From assembly GCF_003855255.1 (NCBI RefSeq), contig NZ_CP034072.1:4521208-4585207 (forward strand): DNA of 64,000 nt. Reading direction: 5' to 3'. A model generated the notes under the pieces. That model saw nothing but the letters and a program-made list of their open reading frames with translations. It did not search any database and was not told where the DNA came from. The position numbers were made by a program, and so were the translations under genes. The stretch is from Mycolicibacterium nivoides (GTDB taxonomy: Bacteria; Actinomycetota; Actinomycetes; Mycobacteriales; Mycobacteriaceae). Shown piece by piece: positions 28,810-36,937 of this stretch (positions are counted from its first letter, which is position 1; each line of letters opens with the position of its first letter).

Positions 28810-30873
28810 CTACCACCATCCGAGGGCGTCGGACATCTGCCGCGCCAACTCGGTGGTGAGTGTGCGCACGTAGGCCGCCGACAGGTGGTGGGCATCGTGG
28901 TAGACCAGCACGTTGCCCTCCACAGCGCGGCAGATGGTGGGCCGGCACACCGCGTCGCTGAGGTCGAGGACCTTCATCAGCGGATAGTCGGCCAGGTAGT
29001 CGAGGGTCGGGTTGCGCTGGGCCAGGGCGTCTTCCCGCGGCAGCCCGCAGGAATCGGCATCGCCGCCCTTGGCCAGGCAGTCCACCGGTGAGAAGAACCA
29101 TCCGTCCCGGATCATCCACGGCGTGTCACGCATGCCGAGCATCGGAATTCTATTGGCGGACAACTCATCCCAGATCCCGAGGTAGTAGTCGGGCACGTAG
29201 TCGCCCGGCCTGTTGAGGATCGGTCGCGTCGAGGTGAAGAACACATAGTCCGGCCGGTCTGCGATGATCTGTGCCAGTGCGTTGTCCGACCAGGTCCGGC
29301 ACGACGGGTATGCCTCGAAGGATCCCGCGATGATCGGCACGCGTTTGGTGGTCAAGGGGCAGCCGAACTTCATGTAAGTGGTCACCTTGAAGCCGTGTTG
29401 ACGCCCGATCTGATGCAGGGCGGTCAGCCAGTGCTCCGAATGCGACCCGCCGGCCAGCGCAATCGTGCGGGTGCCCTTGGGATCTCCGTACACGCAGGTG
29501 ATGACCTCGGCACCGGTGAATCCCGTGACGCAGTGGTCGATCGACGACGGCGGGATGTCGTCATCGGCCTCCAACACAGTCGGACGCATCGGTAGCTTGG
29601 CGACCCGGCGATTCTCGATCAGCGCCTGTGCGCCCGGATAGTCGCGAATCGACAGCATGCCAAGTTCCGCGCCGCTGGCCCGGGCGAGTACGACCTGGCC
29701 CTGCCACATCAGCGACGTCGCCACGAGCACCATCACGACCAAAACGACCACGGCACTCGAGACCAGTCGCACGTCGGTCTCCCGGCGCCACGGCAGCTGG
29801 ACCCACCGCGCGGTGAGCAATGCCAGCAGTACCGCCACCAGCAGGACCACTCCGCCGTCGACCAGGCCGACGGCGTCGTCGTTGATGGTGGCCAACCAGA
29901 AGATCAGCAGCGGCCAGTGCCACAGGTACAGCGGATAGGCCGCCGCCCCGATCGTGACCAGCGGGGTGCTGCGCAGAAATTCGTTCGTCCTCGGCGACGT
30001 CCCCTGGGCCGCGCTGACGATGACCAGGACGGTGGCCGCTACCGGAATCAACGTCCAGATGCCTGGAGACTGCATGGTCCGTTCCGTCAGGGCGCCGCAC
30101 ACCAGGATGGCCGCCAGCCCCGCCGCAGCCGCACCGGCCCGCAACCAGCCGGGCCACCGGAGCCGCCCCACCGGGCCGGCCACGAGAGCCGCGGCCAGCA
30201 CTCCGACCAATACCTCCCAGGCCCGGGCGGCGGTGCTGTAGTAGGCGAGCATCGGATTGTCCGACTGCGTCGTGACCGCGTAATACAGCGACGCCGCCGC
30301 CGCGACACCAGACGTGGCAACCAGGATCGTGCGTCGCGCGCCACGACCCCGACGGACCGTCACCGCGATGACCGTGCCGGCAAGCACGAAGAACGCGAGC
30401 ACGAACTGGCCCAGCGCCGAGATCGCCCACAGGTGATGGAGCGGGGTCACGGCCTCACCGGCCTGCACGTAGTCGTCCGCCGACTGGAGAAGCTGCCAAT
30501 TCTGGTAGAAGCCCAGGCTGGCCAGGGTCTGATCCGCGAATGCCTCCCACCGGGTCTGCGGCTGGACGAGCACCGTCAACACCGCACTCACGACCACCAC
30601 GAGAACCAGCGGCGGCACCAGCCAGCGCGCCGCCCGTCCCGCCTCGGCGGCCAAGGTCATCGGGCGCGCCGAACCGATGTGGCGAAGAACGCGGCCGCCG
30701 ACGAAGAAGCCGGACAGGACCAGCAGGACATCCAGGCCGCCGCACGCCCGTCCGAACCAGAAATGGCAGACCACCACCAGCACGATGGCCACGCCACACA
30801 ATCCGATCAGGTCATCACGAACCCGCCGCCGGAGGGCGGGGACCCGAACCGGATCGTCAACAATTACCTGCAC
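28810..30873 (-). CDS. Acyltransferase 3 fused to SGNH hydrolase-like domain (OafA/WecH-like)
   Basis: 687-aa integral membrane protein. Residues 10-385 contain about ten or eleven helices with the acyltransferase-3 pattern (VVVCHFWFG, GLDVLLVLSGFFVGGR, HHLWAISALGQFVL); residues about 430-687 are an extracytoplasmic SGNH domain with AGGSHSEHW for the nucleophile region and HDAHHLS for the Asp-His pair. Such proteins O-acylate cell-envelope glycans. GTG 30873 is chosen since AGGGAAAG lies about 8 nt upstream; a TTG at 30942 is an alternative. It is divergent from the acyl-CoA dehydrogenase (208-bp gap). Confidence 0.9.
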   Translation of the reverse strand: MQVIVDDPVRVPALRRRVRDDLIGLCGVAIVLVVVCHFWFGRACGGLDVLLVLSGFFVGGRVLRHIGSARPMTLAAEAGRAARWLVPPLVLVVVVSAVLTVLVQPQTRWEAFADQTLASLGFYQNWQLLQSADDYVQAGEAVTPLHHLWAISALGQFVLAFFVLAGTVIAVTVRRGRGARRTILVATSGVAAAASLYYAVTTQSDNPMLAYYSTAARAWEVLVGVLAAALVAGPVGRLRWPGWLRAGAAAAGLAAILVCGALTERTMQSPGIWTLIPVAATVLVIVSAAQGTSPRTNEFLRSTPLVTIGAAAYPLYLWHWPLLIFWLATINDDAVGLVDGGVVLLVAVLLALLTARWVQLPWRRETDVRLVSSAVVVLVVMVLVATSLMWQGQVVLARASGAELGMLSIRDYPGAQALIENRRVAKLPMRPTVLEADDDIPPSSIDHCVTGFTGAEVITCVYGDPKGTRTIALAGGSHSEHWLTALHQIGRQHGFKVTTYMKFGCPLTTKRVPIIAGSFEAYPSCRTWSDNALAQIIADRPDYVFFTSTRPILNRPGDYVPDYYLGIWDELSANRIPMLGMRDTPWMIRDGWFFSPVDCLAKGGDADSCGLPREDALAQRNPTLDYLADYPLMKVLDLSDAVCRPTICRAVEGNVLVYHDAHHLSAAYVRTLTTELARQMSDALGWW

Positions 30874-31053
30874 GGTCAAACTTTCCCTGGGCTGTCTTCG
30901 CCGGTCACTGACGACGAGTTCACCCTGGGGCACGCCGTTCAACGCACCGACTATAGGCCACCGGAACAGGTGGTCAAGGTCGGTGGGCGGGCATCCCAGG
31001 CCGCCCTATCGGACAGCTTTGTCATCACCGTTGTACAAACCGGCCATAGGCAT

Positions 31054-31068
31054 ATTTGCCCGGCAAAT
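31054..31068. promoter_or_regulatory. Perfect palindrome just upstream of the glutaryl-CoA dehydrogenase-like gene
   Basis: ATTTGCC-C-GGCAAAT is a perfect 7+1+7 palindrome ending 13 bp before ATG 31082. TAGCCT (31070-31075) between it and the ATG could be a -10 for a near-leaderless transcript; no convincing -35 was found. The likely regulator is the PucR protein encoded downstream, but this is inference. Confidence 0.45.
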
Positions 31069-31081
31069 CTAGCCTTGACTC

Positions 31082-32290
31082 ATGACCGCCACCGCCGCAC
31101 CGGCTGCCAAGAAGTCCACTTACCGGCCGCTGGAGCTGTTCGACACTGATCGGTTGCTCGATGACGACGAGCGTGACATCGCCGCGACGGTGCGGCAGTT
31201 CGTCGACACCCGGCTGCGACCCAACGTCGGCGAGTGGTTCGAAGAGGCCACGTTGCCCAAAGAGTTGGCCAGGGAGTTCGGCAAGCTCGGGGTGTTGGGC
31301 ATGCATCTGCAGGGTTATGGGTGTGCGGGCACCAACGCTGTGAGCTACGGCCTGGCGTGTATGGAGCTGGAAGCCGGCGACAGCGGGTTCCGCAGTTTTG
31401 TCTCCGTGCAGGGCTCGCTGTCGATGTTCTCGATCTACCGGTACGGATCTGAGGAACAGAAGAACCAGTGGCTGCCCCGGCTGGCGGCCGGGGAGGCGAT
31501 CGGCTGCTTTGGCCTGACCGAGCCCGACTTCGGCTCCAACCCCGCCGGCATGCGCACCCGGGCCCGCCGCGACGGCGCCGGAGAAAACGCGGACTGGGTG
31601 CTCAACGGCACCAAGATGTGGATCACCAACGGCAACCTCGCCGATGTGGCCACGGTCTGGGCCCAGACCGATGACGGCACCCGGGGCTTTGTGGTGCCCA
31701 CCGACACCCCTGGATTCACCGCCAACGAGATCCATCGCAAGCTGTCCCTCCGGGCCTCGGTGACCTCCGAGCTCGTGCTGGACAACGTGCGGCTGCCGGC
31801 CTCGGCGCAACTGCCTTTGGCCCAGGGATTGTCGGCTCCGCTGTCGTGCCTGAACGAGGCCCGGTTCGGCATCGTGTTCGGTGCCCTGGGTGCGGCCCGC
31901 GACAGCCTGGAGACCGCGATCGACTACGCGGGTTCGCGTGAGGTGTTCGACAAGCCGTTGACCAGCTACCAGCTCACCCAGGAGAAGCTGGCCAACATGA
32001 CTGTCGAACTCGGTAAGGGAATGCTGCTGGCCATCCACCTGGGCCGGATCAAGGATGCCGACGGCGCTCGGCCCGAGCAGATCAGCCTGGGCAAGCTCAA
32101 CAACGTCCGCGAAGCCCTGGCCATCGCGCGCGAATGCCGGACCCTGTTGGGCGGCAGCGGAATCACCCTCGAATACTCACCACTGCGCCACGCCAACAAC
32201 CTCGAATCCGTGCTCACCTACGAAGGCACCTCCGAGATGCATCTACTGTCCATCGGCAAGGCACTGACCGGCCAGGCCGCCTTCCGCTGA
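31082..32290 (+). CDS. Acyl-CoA dehydrogenase, glutaryl-CoA dehydrogenase-like
   Basis: 402-aa FAD enzyme. GCFGLTEPDFGSNPAGMRT binds flavin and substrate, MWITNGNLADVATVWAQT is the middle-domain strand set, and the catalytic glutamate lies in LTYEGTSEMHLL. The arrangement and the adjacent family III CoA transferase point to glutarate degradation: the transferase makes glutaryl-CoA and this enzyme oxidises and decarboxylates it to crotonyl-CoA. ATG 31082 follows a palindrome. The stop overlaps the start of the decayed aldehyde dehydrogenase. A different short-chain diacid substrate cannot be excluded. Confidence 0.9.
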   Translation: MTATAAPAAKKSTYRPLELFDTDRLLDDDERDIAATVRQFVDTRLRPNVGEWFEEATLPKELAREFGKLGVLGMHLQGYGCAGTNAVSYGLACMELEAGDSGFRSFVSVQGSLSMFSIYRYGSEEQKNQWLPRLAAGEAIGCFGLTEPDFGSNPAGMRTRARRDGAGENADWVLNGTKMWITNGNLADVATVWAQTDDGTRGFVVPTDTPGFTANEIHRKLSLRASVTSELVLDNVRLPASAQLPLAQGLSAPLSCLNEARFGIVFGALGAARDSLETAIDYAGSREVFDKPLTSYQLTQEKLANMTVELGKGMLLAIHLGRIKDADGARPEQISLGKLNNVREALAIARECRTLLGGSGITLEYSPLRHANNLESVLTYEGTSEMHLLSIGKALTGQAAFR

Positions 32291-32654
32291 TGACCGTCGC
32301 CATCGAGCACCTGATCGGCGGGCGATGGGTGCCCGGCACCGGCGACGCGCTACTGAGCGTGAACCCGGCACGGTGCTGCTGAGCACAGCGGACATCGTCG
32401 AACTCAACGGGGAACCGGCCGACGTATGGACCGAGGAGCTGTTCGGCCCGGTCCTGGCCGCCCGGCGGGCCGTCGAGCAGATCGACGTGGGCGTGCTGCA
32501 CGTGAACTCCGAGTCGGCAGGCGCCGATCCGCACGTGCCATTCGGCGGCGCCAAGAAGAGCGGGCTGGGCCCCAAGGAACAGGGCGGCGCTGCCAGGGAA
32601 TTCTTCACCCACACCACCACGGTGTACCTGCGCGGCGGGCAGGCGAGAGCATGA
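32290..32654 (+). pseudogene. Aldehyde dehydrogenase remnant (internal deletion and frameshift)
   Basis: The first 30 codons (ATG 32290, overlapping the previous stop) read IEHLIGGRWVPGTGDALLSV, a normal aldehyde dehydrogenase N-terminus, then hit a stop at 32380-32382. In a different frame, from about 32370 to 32654, the sequence continues as C-terminal ALDH: WTEELFGPVLAA, then IDVGVLHVNSES, VPFGGAKKSGLGPKEQGG and EFFTHTTTVYL. About 350 residues, including the catalytic Cys and Glu, are missing, with at least two deletions. The end overlaps the CoA-transferase ATG (ATGA), so translation may still pass through. It is a decayed gene within a live operon. Confidence 0.88.
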
Positions 32655-33817
32655 ACGCCGGTGCGCTCGACGGAATCACCGTCATCGACTTCAGCCGCGT
32701 ACTGGCCGGCCCGTACGCCACCATGATGCTCGGCGACTTCGGGGCCGACGTCATCAAGATTGAGCGGCCCGGCGTCGGGGACGACACCCGCGAGTGGGGA
32801 CCGCCGTATGACGCGGACGGCGTGGCAACGTATTTCAACGCCGTCAACCGCAACAAGCGTTCTCTGGTGCTCGATCTCACCGATCCCGGCGACGTCGCCC
32901 GTGCCCGCGAGTTGGTCAGCCGCGCCGACATCGTGGTCGAGAACTTCCGGCCGGGGACCATGGAGAAACTGGGACTGGGCTACGAGGACCTGCGCGCGAT
33001 CCGTCCCGATCTCATCTACTGCTCGATCACCGGATTCGGCCGCGGCGGCGGTGCCGAGCTGCCGGGCTACGACCTGCTGGTGCAGGCGGTCGGCGGGTTG
33101 ATGAGCGTCACCGGCACCGAACCGGGCGATCCGACCAAGGCCGGGGTGGCGATGGTCGATGTGCTCGCCGGCCTGCACGCGCTGAGCGGGATCCTGGCGG
33201 CGCTGGCGCACCGCGACCGCACCGGCGCCGGGCAGCGCGTCGACACCAATCTGTTCTCGGTGTTGTTGTCCTCCATGGTGAACCAGGCGTCCGGGTATCT
33301 CGGTGCCGGTACGGTCCCGCAGATGATGGGCAATCGACATCCGAGCATCGCGCCGTACCAGACGTTCGACACCGCCGACCGTCCGATCGCGGTCGCCGTC
33401 GGCAACGACAAACAGTTCCGGGCCTTCGCCACCGCCATCGGTGAGCCGGCGCTGGCCGACGATCCCCGGTTCGGCACCAACCCACAGCGGGTCGCCCACC
33501 GGGATGCGTTGTGCGCCATCATCGAAACCGCGATGAAGAAGAACGGGGCCGATCACTGGTACTCGGTGTTGACCGCCGCGAGCGTCCCGGCCGGGCCGAT
33601 CAACGACCTTTCCGAAGCGTTCGCGTTCGCCGGCGAGCTCGGGATCGAGGCGACCGTCCCGGTGCCCGGGACGTCCACACCCCAGGTGGCCAACCCGATC
33701 ACGCTGTCGGCGACTCCGGTCACCTACCGCAGCGGGCCGCCCGCACTGGGCGCCGACCAGGTGGACGTCAGTGGCCTCACCCCGGCCGGCGAGACGCCAG
33801 CAGCTGCCAGGCCTTGA
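32651..33817 (+). CDS. CaiB/BaiF family III CoA transferase
   Basis: 388-aa enzyme that moves CoA between carboxylic acids through an aspartyl-CoA thioester. The N-terminal GITVIDFSRVLAGPYATMML and GADVIKIERPG are characteristic; the catalytic Asp is that of AMVDVLAGLHA. Placement after the glutaryl-CoA dehydrogenase-like gene suggests succinyl-CoA:glutarate CoA transfer (SUGCT/GcdG type). ATG 32651 overlaps the end of the ALDH remnant. Its last 41 nt overlap the 3' end of the convergent PucR gene, so the two messages share antisense sequence. Confidence 0.9.
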   Translation: MNAGALDGITVIDFSRVLAGPYATMMLGDFGADVIKIERPGVGDDTREWGPPYDADGVATYFNAVNRNKRSLVLDLTDPGDVARARELVSRADIVVENFRPGTMEKLGLGYEDLRAIRPDLIYCSITGFGRGGGAELPGYDLLVQAVGGLMSVTGTEPGDPTKAGVAMVDVLAGLHALSGILAALAHRDRTGAGQRVDTNLFSVLLSSMVNQASGYLGAGTVPQMMGNRHPSIAPYQTFDTADRPIAVAVGNDKQFRAFATAIGEPALADDPRFGTNPQRVAHRDALCAIIETAMKKNGADHWYSVLTAASVPAGPINDLSEAFAFAGELGIEATVPVPGTSTPQVANPITLSATPVTYRSGPPALGADQVDVSGLTPAGETPAAARP

Positions 33818-35270
33818 GGGCCAACCACAGCTGCGCCCGGGTATCGGCCGATTCCAGGTCGTCGCCCAACAACGCGGAGATGCGTCGCATCCGGTTTCGC
33901 ATGGTGTGGCGGTGGACCGCCAGCTCGGCGGCCGCGGCCTCCATCTGACCGTTGCGCGCGAGGAACGCGGCCAGGGTGGGGATCAACTCATCCCCACCCG
34001 CGAGTGCATCCAATGGCGCTGCCAGCACGCGCAGTTCGGCGCCGCTGCGCCCCTCGAGCAGCACGCCCATCGGACTGAGTTCACCGAACTCGCTGAATCG
34101 CCCAGTGCTGGAATGCGCCGCAATGCGGGCCTGCTCGACCGCGGTATCCAGATCATCCAGACGGACCGGCCGGCTCATGCCGCCGCCGACCGCGATACCC
34201 GTCTGCCGCTCGAGCTCCTCGACAACGGTGCGGATACGGCCCCGGCTCCCGCCTGCCGGAACCACGATCACGATCTCCTCGCCCCTCGGCGCCATCAGAA
34301 AAGCTGTCAGCACACGGCCCAGGACGTGCTCGGCCGCCAACACCGGCCCCGCTCCGGTGAACGACGCCACCACAACGTCACCGTCCGGCTCAAAACCGAA
34401 GTAGCGCAACACCGCACCGTCGACAGCGCCTGAGCCGGTGAGCAGCTCGCGCGTCACCGCCGTTCGCAACAGTTGCTCGGCATCGACCACCCGGGCCGGC
34501 TTCTCGATCGCGATCGAGATGAGTGACACCGCGTGAGCGACCAACAGGCGGTCGGCGTTGGACATCGGGCCAGGTGTGCGCACCGCAAGCCGACCGCGAA
34601 CCGGCTGGGCGGCCCGAAGGTTCTGGATCGTGACATAGGAGTCCCCGTCGACGGTGACGTGGGCACCATGCCGGCGCGAGGGCGGGGACTGCTCGCCCAG
34701 CACGGCGATCAACCTCTCCCGCTCACCTCCCCCGGCGGCCAACACGGTGCCGTCGGTGTCGACCACGACGACCGTCGCCGACAGAGAATCCGCCAGCGCG
34801 CCGACCACTCCCGGGATGCCGCCCCGCAGCGTCGCCCGGGCCAGTACCTCCTGGGCGTCGACCACGCGTTGCACCGAGCGCAGTTCGTCGGCCTTGAGCG
34901 CATCGATCACCACCCGCGCGATCGCGATGAACGGCGTCGAGGCCGGCACCTCGAGCACCGGCAGTCCGAATTCGTCGCCGGCAGCGCGCACGGCAGCGGG
35001 GACATCGGCGATCGTGGTGCCCGTGTCGACGGCCAGGGCGACCGTCCCGGCCGCGGCCAGGCGCGCAACGTAGGCGGATTGCGCGGCGGCGTCGGTACCG
35101 ATGTTGATACCCGTGGTCATGACCAGCTCACCACCGGCCAGATACGGGGTCGGATCCGGCAGTTCGATCGCATGCGCCCAGGCGATCTCGCGGTCGGCGT
35201 TCCGCGCCCCGGCCACCACGACAAGGCCGAGGCTGTCGACCTCGGCCAGGTCCCGCACGGTGATCGCCAC
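33777..35270 (-). CDS. PucR family transcriptional regulator
   Basis: 497-aa regulator with the three usual PucR parts: an N-terminal purine-catabolism-type domain (about 1-125; AWAHAIELPDPTPYLAGGEL is typical), a middle GAF/GGDEF-like region, and a C-terminal helix-turn-helix (AAELAVHRHTMRNRMRRISA). The start is GTG 35270. It is convergent with the glutarate-type operon and its 3' end overlaps the CoA transferase by 41 nt; regulation of that operon, perhaps via the 31054-31068 palindrome, is plausible but not shown. PucR proteins generally activate catabolic genes in response to substrate. Confidence 0.9.
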   Translation of the reverse strand: MAITVRDLAEVDSLGLVVVAGARNADREIAWAHAIELPDPTPYLAGGELVMTTGINIGTDAAAQSAYVARLAAAGTVALAVDTGTTIADVPAAVRAAGDEFGLPVLEVPASTPFIAIARVVIDALKADELRSVQRVVDAQEVLARATLRGGIPGVVGALADSLSATVVVVDTDGTVLAAGGGERERLIAVLGEQSPPSRRHGAHVTVDGDSYVTIQNLRAAQPVRGRLAVRTPGPMSNADRLLVAHAVSLISIAIEKPARVVDAEQLLRTAVTRELLTGSGAVDGAVLRYFGFEPDGDVVVASFTGAGPVLAAEHVLGRVLTAFLMAPRGEEIVIVVPAGGSRGRIRTVVEELERQTGIAVGGGMSRPVRLDDLDTAVEQARIAAHSSTGRFSEFGELSPMGVLLEGRSGAELRVLAAPLDALAGGDELIPTLAAFLARNGQMEAAAAELAVHRHTMRNRMRRISALLGDDLESADTRAQLWLALKAWQLLASRRPG

Positions 35271-35507
35271 AGAAGCAGTCTTACTCCATTTCGGCGATCA
35301 CCGGTGTCACCCCGGTAGGGAATTGTGACGGCGAGCACTTGCCGGCGGCGAATGAGGTTGAGCTGTAGCGAAACTCACACTCTAAGAATTGGTTTTAATC
35401 ACCGCCGACCGGGAGCATGGAGGTGTCCACTTCTTCGGGCGATCCCCGATGTGGATGTCGAAACAACGAGTACCCGTGATCCGGGGCACTTTTGAGGAGT
35501 GAGAAGT

Positions 35508-35657
35508 ATGTCGTTCGCACAGTTCCGTGCAAACCAGAAGCGGGCCAACATGCGGCGCCGCCTCTACGCGCGGATCAACGAACTGCCCAACTCTTCGGTT
35601 CGCGAAGAGTTGATCGCAGTGGTCCAGCGGTACGAGCTTCAGGACGCACAGCACTGA
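35508..35657 (+). CDS. Small basic protein of 49 residues, unknown function
   Basis: A 49-aa ORF with a good ribosome site (GAGGAGTGAGAAGT before ATG 35508) and a strong terminator 19 bp after its stop, so it is very probably expressed. The sequence is helical: a basic N-terminal half (FRANQKRANMRRRLYARI) then an amphipathic segment (NSSVREELIAVVQRYELQ). There is no signal peptide, membrane helix or cysteine. The 237-bp upstream gap contains TTGAGC (35355-35360) and an AT-rich TAAGAAT stretch that might be a promoter, with a long spacer. I recall short proteins of this kind as conserved in mycobacteria but know no function. Confidence 0.8.
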   Translation: MSFAQFRANQKRANMRRRLYARINELPNSSVREELIAVVQRYELQDAQH

Positions 35658-35675
35658 AGCACCGATTCCGCTTTA

Positions 35676-35706
35676 CAGAGCCGGAGGCCCGAGGGCCCCG
35701 GCTCTG
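35676..35706 (+). terminator. Strong intrinsic terminator after the 49-aa gene
   Basis: CAGAGCCGG (35676-35684) pairs with CCGGCTCTG (35698-35706), and inner GGCCC/GGGCC (35686-35690, 35693-35697) extends it to a 14-bp stem with one bulged A and a GA loop. TTGCTTTTG follows. It stops the small gene before the convergent SDR gene, whose stop is at 35727. Confidence 0.85.
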
Positions 35707-35726
35707 TTGCTTTTGACGGGGAACCG

Positions 35727-36464
35727 TCAGCCGCGGCCGAAGTACGGCATGGCCCGGGCCATCACGGTCAGCGACGGGACCGACACCTCCAGCGGCAGGT
35801 CGACGAGATGCGCTACGGCGCGGGCCACATGCTCGACGTCGAACGTCGGCTCGGCCGCCAGACTTCCGTCGGCCTGCAAGGTCTGGTGACTGAATCCGGC
35901 GGTCATGTCCGTGGCGGCATTGCCGATATCGATCTGCGTGACGCAGATGTCGAGATCGCGTAGGTCCAACAACATCGACGCGGTCAACCCGCTCATCGCG
36001 TGTTTGGTGACGGTGTAGGCCAGGCTGTTGGGGCGAGGCCGGTGCGCGGAGATCGATCCGTTGTTGATGATCCGCCCGCCCCTGGGTGACTGGGCGGCCA
36101 TGACGCGCGCGGCTTCCCTGGCGCAGAACACCGCGCCGTCGACGTTGGTGCGCCACGTGGAGTGCCACTGCTGGTCGTCGATGTCGAGGATCGACGCCGA
36201 CGGACCGAACACACCCGCGTTGTTGAACAGCACATCGACGCGCCCGAACGCGGCGACCACATCGACGAACAGCGCCTGCACCGAGGCGGAATCCGTGACA
36301 TCCGTCGGGACAACACGGGCGTTCGGGTTCCCGTCGGCAACAGACACCAGCGGTTCGGACCGGCGACCCACCAGCACCACCCGATGCCCCGCATCCAACA
36401 GAACGCGGGCCGTCGCGCGGCCGATGCCACTGCCCGCGCCCGTGATGATCACGACTTTCTGCAC
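35727..36464 (-). CDS. Short-chain dehydrogenase/reductase (SDR)
   Basis: 245-aa classical SDR. The cofactor motif TGAGSGIG (8-15) followed by VGRRSEP suggests NADP preference; NNAG is at 81-84, and the catalytic triad is S137, Y150 and K154 (YTVTK). The tail has no features that indicate a substrate. It starts at ATG 36464 and stands alone between the 49-aa gene (convergent) and the two-repeat protein gene (same strand, 67 bp upstream). Confidence 0.9.
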   Translation of the reverse strand: MQKVVIITGAGSGIGRATARVLLDAGHRVVLVGRRSEPLVSVADGNPNARVVPTDVTDSASVQALFVDVVAAFGRVDVLFNNAGVFGPSASILDIDDQQWHSTWRTNVDGAVFCAREAARVMAAQSPRGGRIINNGSISAHRPRPNSLAYTVTKHAMSGLTASMLLDLRDLDICVTQIDIGNAATDMTAGFSHQTLQADGSLAAEPTFDVEHVARAVAHLVDLPLEVSVPSLTVMARAMPYFGRG

Positions 36465-36531
36465 GGGTTCGATTGTGCCCGACCTCGCCTCGGCGCATCC
36501 GGGATCGCCGGTTGCGCCGAGGCGAGGGAGT

Positions 36532-36825
36532 TCAGCGGAGCAGGTAAAGACCTACCGTGCCACCGTCGTTCACCGCGTAGACCGCCTCACCGGGGCCGGC
36601 GCCGGCAGCGTTGGCAGCCGCCACCGCCGACGGGGCATCGGCGTGGTTGCCGGTCCAGTTCCACGCACGGCCGCCGGTGCCGGTGTGGTTGTCGAATATG
36701 TATAGGCCGACGGTCCCGCCGTCATTGACCTCGAATATCGCCTCACCGGGGCCTGCTCCCGATGCGGTGGCCGCGGCCGCCGCCGACGGTGCGTCCCCGT
36801 GATTACCCGTCCATCTCCAGCTCAT
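36532..36825 (-). CDS. Two-repeat small protein of unknown function
   Basis: 97-aa protein made of two near-identical units of about 43 residues (3-46 and 55-97). Each has W-x-W-TGNH-x-DAPSA, an Ala-rich helix, then GAGPGEA and a strand end VNDGGTVGLY; the units are joined by NHTGTGGRA. There is no signal peptide or cysteine. A good ribosome site (AGGAG, 7 nt before ATG 36825) supports expression. The 19-bp element at 36903-36921 is 77 nt upstream, shared with the M43 protease operon. The repeat suggests a duplicated ligand-binding or self-associating fold; I do not recognise a named family. Confidence 0.85.
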   Translation of the reverse strand: MSWRWTGNHGDAPSAAAAATASGAGPGEAIFEVNDGGTVGLYIFDNHTGTGGRAWNWTGNHADAPSAVAAANAAGAGPGEAVYAVNDGGTVGLYLLR

Positions 36826-36902
36826 GTTGAACTCCTGCGTCGAGTGCCGATGCCCCCTGGTCGATGGGCCCTCCCACTGTCATCCGCGGTCACCGCCCCA
36901 CG

Positions 36903-36921
36903 CACGCGTAGTGCGCTACTC
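36903..36921 (-). promoter_or_regulatory. Shared 19-bp upstream element, copy B
   Basis: Read on the minus strand it is GAGTAGCGCACTACGCGTG, differing from the copy at 25068-25086 only in the three middle bases. It lies in the 112-bp gap after the exporter stop and 77 nt before the two-repeat protein start. The flanks do not match copy A, so the conservation is confined to the element. Confidence 0.6.
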
Positions 36922-36937
36922 CATCAGGACTCGGGCC

